Origin: Sphingobium sp.
Lineage (GTDB): Bacteria > Pseudomonadota > Alphaproteobacteria > Sphingomonadales > Sphingomonadaceae
Length of the DNA: 64,000 bases
Direction of reading: 5' to 3'
Assembly: GCA_020446425.1 (NCBI GenBank)
Contig: JAGRES010000034.1
Coordinates: 1 to 64,000 of the forward strand
Shown here piece by piece: positions 60,848-64,000 of the stretch (the stretch's first letter is position 1; each line of letters opens with the position of its first letter). The notes under the pieces were generated by a model. That model made no database searches and was not told the origin of the DNA. It saw only the letters and a program-made list of their open reading frames with translations. The position numbers were made by a program, and so were the translations under genes.

Positions 60848-61432
60848 ATGGCGCTGATCCCAGTTGACGGACGCCAGATCGCAACCATCGTCACGCATCT
60901 GGAAATGTCCCAGCGCCCCAAGCCCAAGCCGATGGTTACCACGCCACTGCGCATGAAGCGATGGAACGAACCCGACCTGCAAAAATACCGGATATTATTC
61001 CGCCGCGTCGGTGAGCCCTGGCTCTGGTTTTCGCGGCTTGTGCTGAATGACGATGAACTGCGCACGGTCATCCACGACGACAAGGTACATATCTATGCCA
61101 TATGCGACCCCAAAGCGATTGAGGTCGGCCTGCTCGAGCTGGATTTCCGCAAATCGGGTGAATGCACCATTGCCTTTCTGGGGCTGGTTCCGCAACTCAC
61201 GGGCCTGGGCCTGGGCGAATGGCTGATGTCTCAGGCGTTGATGATAGGATGGCAAAACAGCGTGGATAAAATGAAGGTGCAGACTTGCACTCTGGACGAC
61301 AGCCGCGCCCTACCCCTCTATGTAAGAGCCGGGTTCAAACCTGTTCGCAGAATGGTAGAAACTTTCGACGACCCGCGCCTGCTGGGTTTGTTCGGCAAGG
61401 AAGCCGCTCCGCATATTCCCTTGATAGGTTAG
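60848..61432 (+). CDS. GNAT-family N-acetyltransferase
   Basis: A 194-residue GNAT protein. The acetyl-CoA-binding motif A appears as FLGLVPQLTGLGLGEWLMSQAL (in part), followed by VQTCTLDDSRALPLYVRAGF, the standard motif B pattern. The substrate cannot be predicted. It lies 7 nt after hemF and is likely in the same transcript; it ends 26 nt before the convergent membrane-protein gene. Confidence 0.88.
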   Translation: MALIPVDGRQIATIVTHLEMSQRPKPKPMVTTPLRMKRWNEPDLQKYRILFRRVGEPWLWFSRLVLNDDELRTVIHDDKVHIYAICDPKAIEVGLLELDFRKSGECTIAFLGLVPQLTGLGLGEWLMSQALMIGWQNSVDKMKVQTCTLDDSRALPLYVRAGFKPVRRMVETFDDPRLLGLFGKEAAPHIPLIG

Positions 61433-61458
61433 GCCTCTGATCGGTCAGGCGAATATGC

Positions 61459-62205
61459 TCACTGCGTCAGTTGACGATAGAGACGCGAGATCATCACGAT
61501 CATGACAAGCTGACCCAGCGCCAGTGCTGTGGCCGCGCCCACGGCGCTGGTCAGCAGGCCAAGCTCCTTGCCCCCAATCATAAAGCCCACAAGCCCGAGC
61601 AGCATTTCACATACCAGCCGTCCCAGCATGATCGGGATGGTGATGATTATCAGGAACCCCAGCAAACGCAGCATTTGGCCTTGCGTAATGGCCCAGCTCC
61701 GTTTGAGCGTATCAATAACCCCGGCGGGCTGGTCGATCACGACGCAGTTCAGCATCAACAGGCGTATCGACAACAGAACCGCAACGACAAACATCACCGC
61801 CACCGCCAGCGGTTGCGACACCACCACCAATAGTAACGCGGGAACCACCGCGACCAGCCCGATAATGATCGACGCGCCCAGTGCGACGCCAAGACGGCGA
61901 AATCCCATAATCAGCGCCTCGCGCACGCTGATCGCGGACTTGAGCGCCATGGCATAAAGGCTGAGTATTCCGCCCATGGCGATGAGCGAGCATGAAATGA
62001 TGACCAGTATTGTCCAACCCGGCATTTCCGGCTTGGGCAGATTGGGGTCCAGCGAAGGGGTTCGGAGCTCCGGCGGTATAACCATCATCATCAGCGCCAG
62101 CGGAACGGCGATGAACAGCAGACTGACGGGCACGAGAAGCGCCGCCTCCCGCCTCAGAAAAACCTGCGTGTCCTGCCACGCCGCACTTATTGAAAGAGAC
62201 TTCAT
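61459..62205 (-). CDS. Polytopic membrane protein of unknown function
   Basis: A 248-residue protein with about six hydrophobic segments (near residues 22-42, 66-86, 105-128, 130-150, 175-200, 215-240). Segment spacing and the DTLKRSWAITQGQMLRLLGF block recall the membrane domain found in some glycerophosphodiester-phosphodiesterase-like proteins, but no catalytic domain is present. I do not recognise a function. It is divergent from lipB. Confidence 0.7.
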   Translation of the reverse strand: MKSLSISAAWQDTQVFLRREAALLVPVSLLFIAVPLALMMMVIPPELRTPSLDPNLPKPEMPGWTILVIISCSLIAMGGILSLYAMALKSAISVREALIMGFRRLGVALGASIIIGLVAVVPALLLVVVSQPLAVAVMFVVAVLLSIRLLMLNCVVIDQPAGVIDTLKRSWAITQGQMLRLLGFLIIITIPIMLGRLVCEMLLGLVGFMIGGKELGLLTSAVGAATALALGQLVMIVMISRLYRQLTQ

Positions 62206-62308
62206 GGTACCTAAACGCCCTTTTAGCCGTCAACTTTGGCATACCCACCAGCAGGCCAGTGCATAATATGCCACTTGATAGCTGCGCGCGGTCAAGTCAA
62301 GAAAGGCC

Positions 62309-62992
62309 ATGCACAGTGCTCCCCTTCCCGATGATATAGAATGGCGCGTCGAACCCGGCCACCTGCCCTACCCCGATGCGCTCAACGATATGGAGGCGCG
62401 TGCAGCGGCCATCGTTGCCAGTGAAGCGCGGGAGCGCGTCTGGCTGATCGAGCATCCGCCGCTCTATACGGCCGGAACCAGCGCCGATAGCAGCGAGCTG
62501 CTGGATTCGAGGTTTCCCGTCTATGATGCGGGGCGTGGCGGACGTTATACCTATCATGGGCCGGGTCAGCGCGTGGGCTATCTCAACATCGACCTGGGCA
62601 AACGCGGCAAGGACATCCGCAATTTCGTGCATAATCTCGAAGGCTGGGTGATAGATACGCTCGCCGACTTCGGGGTCGCCGCCCGGCGGGCAGAAGGACG
62701 CATCGGCATATGGACGGACGATCTCGATGGCCGCGAAGCCAAGATCGGCGCGATAGGGGTACGCGTACGCCGCTGGGTCACGCTGCACGGTTTTTCCGTC
62801 AATATCGACCCCGACCTCAGCCATTTCTCCGGCATCGTGCCCTGTGGCATCAGCGAATATCCGGTGACCAGCCTGAAGGCATTGGGAAAAACAGCCTCGA
62901 TGGCGGATTTCGACGAGGCATTGAGGGCGCATTTCCCCGCATTCATCGCACGTTTGCGCCGCTGCCCCGACAATCAGTGCAGTAGCGCTTGA
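62309..62992 (+). CDS. lipB: Octanoyl-(acyl carrier protein) transferase
   Basis: A 227-residue LipB that moves octanoate from ACP to lipoyl domains, such as the E2 at 39775-41010. Motifs are [20 protein letters not shown], catalytic Lys145 in [20 protein letters not shown], and the nucleophilic Cys179 in GIVPCGI. The upstream ribosome site is AGAAAGG. Alternative starts are not needed. Confidence 0.95.
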   Translation: MHSAPLPDDIEWRVEPGHLPYPDALNDMEARAAAIVASEARERVWLIEHPPLYTAGTSADSSELLDSRFPVYDAGRGGRYTYHGPGQRVGYLNIDLGKRGKDIRNFVHNLEGWVIDTLADFGVAARRAEGRIGIWTDDLDGREAKIGAIGVRVRRWVTLHGFSVNIDPDLSHFSGIVPCGISEYPVTSLKALGKTASMADFDEALRAHFPAFIARLRRCPDNQCSSA

Positions 62993-63044
62993 GCATGGCG
63001 AAGCGCGCGGCTAGTGTTACTCCTTCATATTTCAGGAGAAGTTG

Positions 63045-63356
63045 ATGCCTAGCCCCTTATCCAGCACACGCATGTTGACGGCAGCTCTCGGCCTTGCGCT
63101 TGCTCTTTCTGCCTGCGGAGACAGCAAGGAAAGCGCCAACAGCGTCGATGTGCAGATGAAGGACCTGGAAACAGTGGACGGCACCATCAACGACGCGATG
63201 ACCGACCTGGATGGCGTGCAGACCGAGGGCACGGCGATGGCCGAAACGGGTAACAACAGCACCGCCGCAGCCACACCCACGGAAACGACTTCGGCGGCGG
63301 CCAAGGCGGAAGCCGAGGGTACAACAGCGGACGCGGAAGTGGTGGCTGAGCAATGA
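63045..63356 (+). CDS. Small lipoprotein of unknown function
   Basis: 103 residues. A signal with lipobox ALALSAC (Cys24) is followed by a low-complexity, Thr/Ala/Glu-rich acidic mature part without a fold I recognise. The ATG at 63045 has AGGAG 6 nt upstream; TTG at 63042 is less likely. Its stop overlaps the start of the next gene (ATGA), so the two are co-translated. Confidence 0.75.
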   Translation: MPSPLSSTRMLTAALGLALALSACGDSKESANSVDVQMKDLETVDGTINDAMTDLDGVQTEGTAMAETGNNSTAAATPTETTSAAAKAEAEGTTADAEVVAEQ

Positions 63357-64000
63357 GACGCAACGCTTTCAAGGGCATAGCCATGGCGGCGTGCGCTCTG
63401 GCGGCAACACATGTTCATGCGCAGATATTCTATGCACCGCCTGACCTGTCGACCCCGCCGGTTACGGGCGCAGAGCCGGAGCTGGGCCTGAACCTGCCCG
63501 GCGCCTCGGCCATCGAATTGAAGGCGGGGCTGCTCTGGCATTTCCGGGTGGCGATGAATGTCGCGGCCCTGCAATGCGATTTCGAGCCCGTGCTGCTGAC
63601 GGTGAGCAATTACAACGCCACGCTGGCGCATCATGAAAATGAGCTGAGCAGCGCATTCGACACGCTGACCGGCTATTTCCGTCGCACCAGAGGCGGCGGC
63701 GGCCGGGCGGCGACCAATGCGTTCGATCAGTATAACACCAGGGTCTATTCCTCTTATTCGACCGTGCACGCGCAAAAGGACTTCTGTCAGGTGATGGGGC
63801 AGTCCGGGCGTGACGCCATATTCGCCGACCGGGGCGGCCTGTATCAGGTCGCGCAGCGCCGTATGGGGGAAATCAACCGCGCGCTGACACCTACGGGCGA
63901 GCAATATTTCACCAACCCCGCCTATAATTATCGCACCACCCTGCCCTCCTTTTCCAAGAAATGCTGGAAGCGCGACGATCTGCGCGACAAATGCGTGGAG
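63353..64000 (+). CDS. Exported hypothetical protein, cut by the window end
   Basis: 216 codons are visible with no stop before 64000. A signal peptide (MAACALAATHVHAQ) is followed by a mature part with Cys at about residues 75, 141 and three more near the visible end (KKCWKRDD, DKCVE), suggesting disulfides, and a Gly/Arg stretch (RRTRGGGGRAA). I do not recognise the family; it looks like a conserved sphingomonad periplasmic protein. It overlaps the lipoprotein gene by 4 nt, so the two probably act together in the envelope. Confidence 0.7.
   Translation, partial: MRRNAFKGIAMAACALAATHVHAQIFYAPPDLSTPPVTGAEPELGLNLPGASAIELKAGLLWHFRVAMNVAALQCDFEPVLLTVSNYNATLAHHENELSSAFDTLTGYFRRTRGGGGRAATNAFDQYNTRVYSSYSTVHAQKDFCQVMGQSGRDAIFADRGGLYQVAQRRMGEINRALTPTGEQYFTNPAYNYRTTLPSFSKKCWKRDDLRDKCVE

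Overview
The window looks like chromosome from an alphaproteobacterium of the Sphingomonadales (Sphingobium/Sphingomonas/Novosphingobium-like). The reasons are high GC with ATAT/TATG-rich codon junctions, several TonB-dependent receptors, a SapC-family protein, a CpdR-like regulator, a bacteriophytochrome with an HWE-type kinase, and two hypothetical exported proteins of a kind I associate with sphingomonads. The genus is inference; there is no rRNA in the window.

Left half (1 to about 32.7 kb): a large CoA-dependent catabolic island. In order it holds a 3' remnant of a CitE-type lyase, a MaoC/FAS1-like dehydratase, a family III CoA-transferase and a hydratase-2. Next is a tight six-gene operon (3507-10331: two acyl-CoA dehydrogenases that look like a heteromeric pair, an MFE-2-like SDR, a third acyl-CoA dehydrogenase, a thiolase and a family I CoA-transferase). 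A LysR regulator on the other strand follows, then a second operon (12042-16843: family III CoA-transferase, acyl-CoA synthetase, an SDR lacking the YxxxK motif, and a crotonase). After that come the envelope genes: two exported NTF2-like proteins divergent from a TonB receptor, an exported protein in which the same two domains are fused, a divergent lipoprotein quinohemoprotein dehydrogenase, two tandem paralogous TonB receptors, a second LysR and a probably Tat-exported amidase. No oxygenase or ring-cleavage enzyme is present. The island therefore reads as outer-membrane uptake, periplasmic oxidation or trimming, then CoA activation and beta-oxidation of a substrate I cannot name; a branched, alicyclic or steroid/terpenoid-like acid is the best guess.

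The strongest new signal is a 15-bp palindrome, ATAGG-N5-CCTAT, with the T-N11-A geometry of LysR operators. Five exact copies and three near copies lie in the gaps of the island. Seven are in front of operons, including one over the start codon of the LysR gene at 10500-11477, and one lies between convergent genes. I propose that this LysR controls the whole island as a regulon. The split and fused versions of the NTF2-like pair, each divergent from a different envelope gene and each next to this operator, are the second main finding.

Right half (32.7-64 kb): mostly housekeeping and conserved genes. These are malate synthase G with a divergent LysR, a glutathione pair (Nu-type GST and a kappa/HCCA-isomerase-like protein), pabB, a complete CitE-type lyase, branched-chain 2-oxoacid dehydrogenase E2/E1beta/E1alpha with a divergent Lrp regulator, a gamma-carbonic anhydrase, and a Crp/Fnr regulator divergent from heme oxygenase and bacteriophytochrome. 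Further right are tRNA-Ala(CGC), RhlE, an FAD-linked D-2-hydroxyacid dehydrogenase, SapC, a candidate small RNA, N-formylglutamate amidohydrolase, a CpdR-like regulator, DctA, tRNA-Val(GAC), the cytochrome bc1 operon, TrmL, HemF, a GNAT protein, a membrane protein, LipB, a small lipoprotein and a hypothetical gene cut by the window end.
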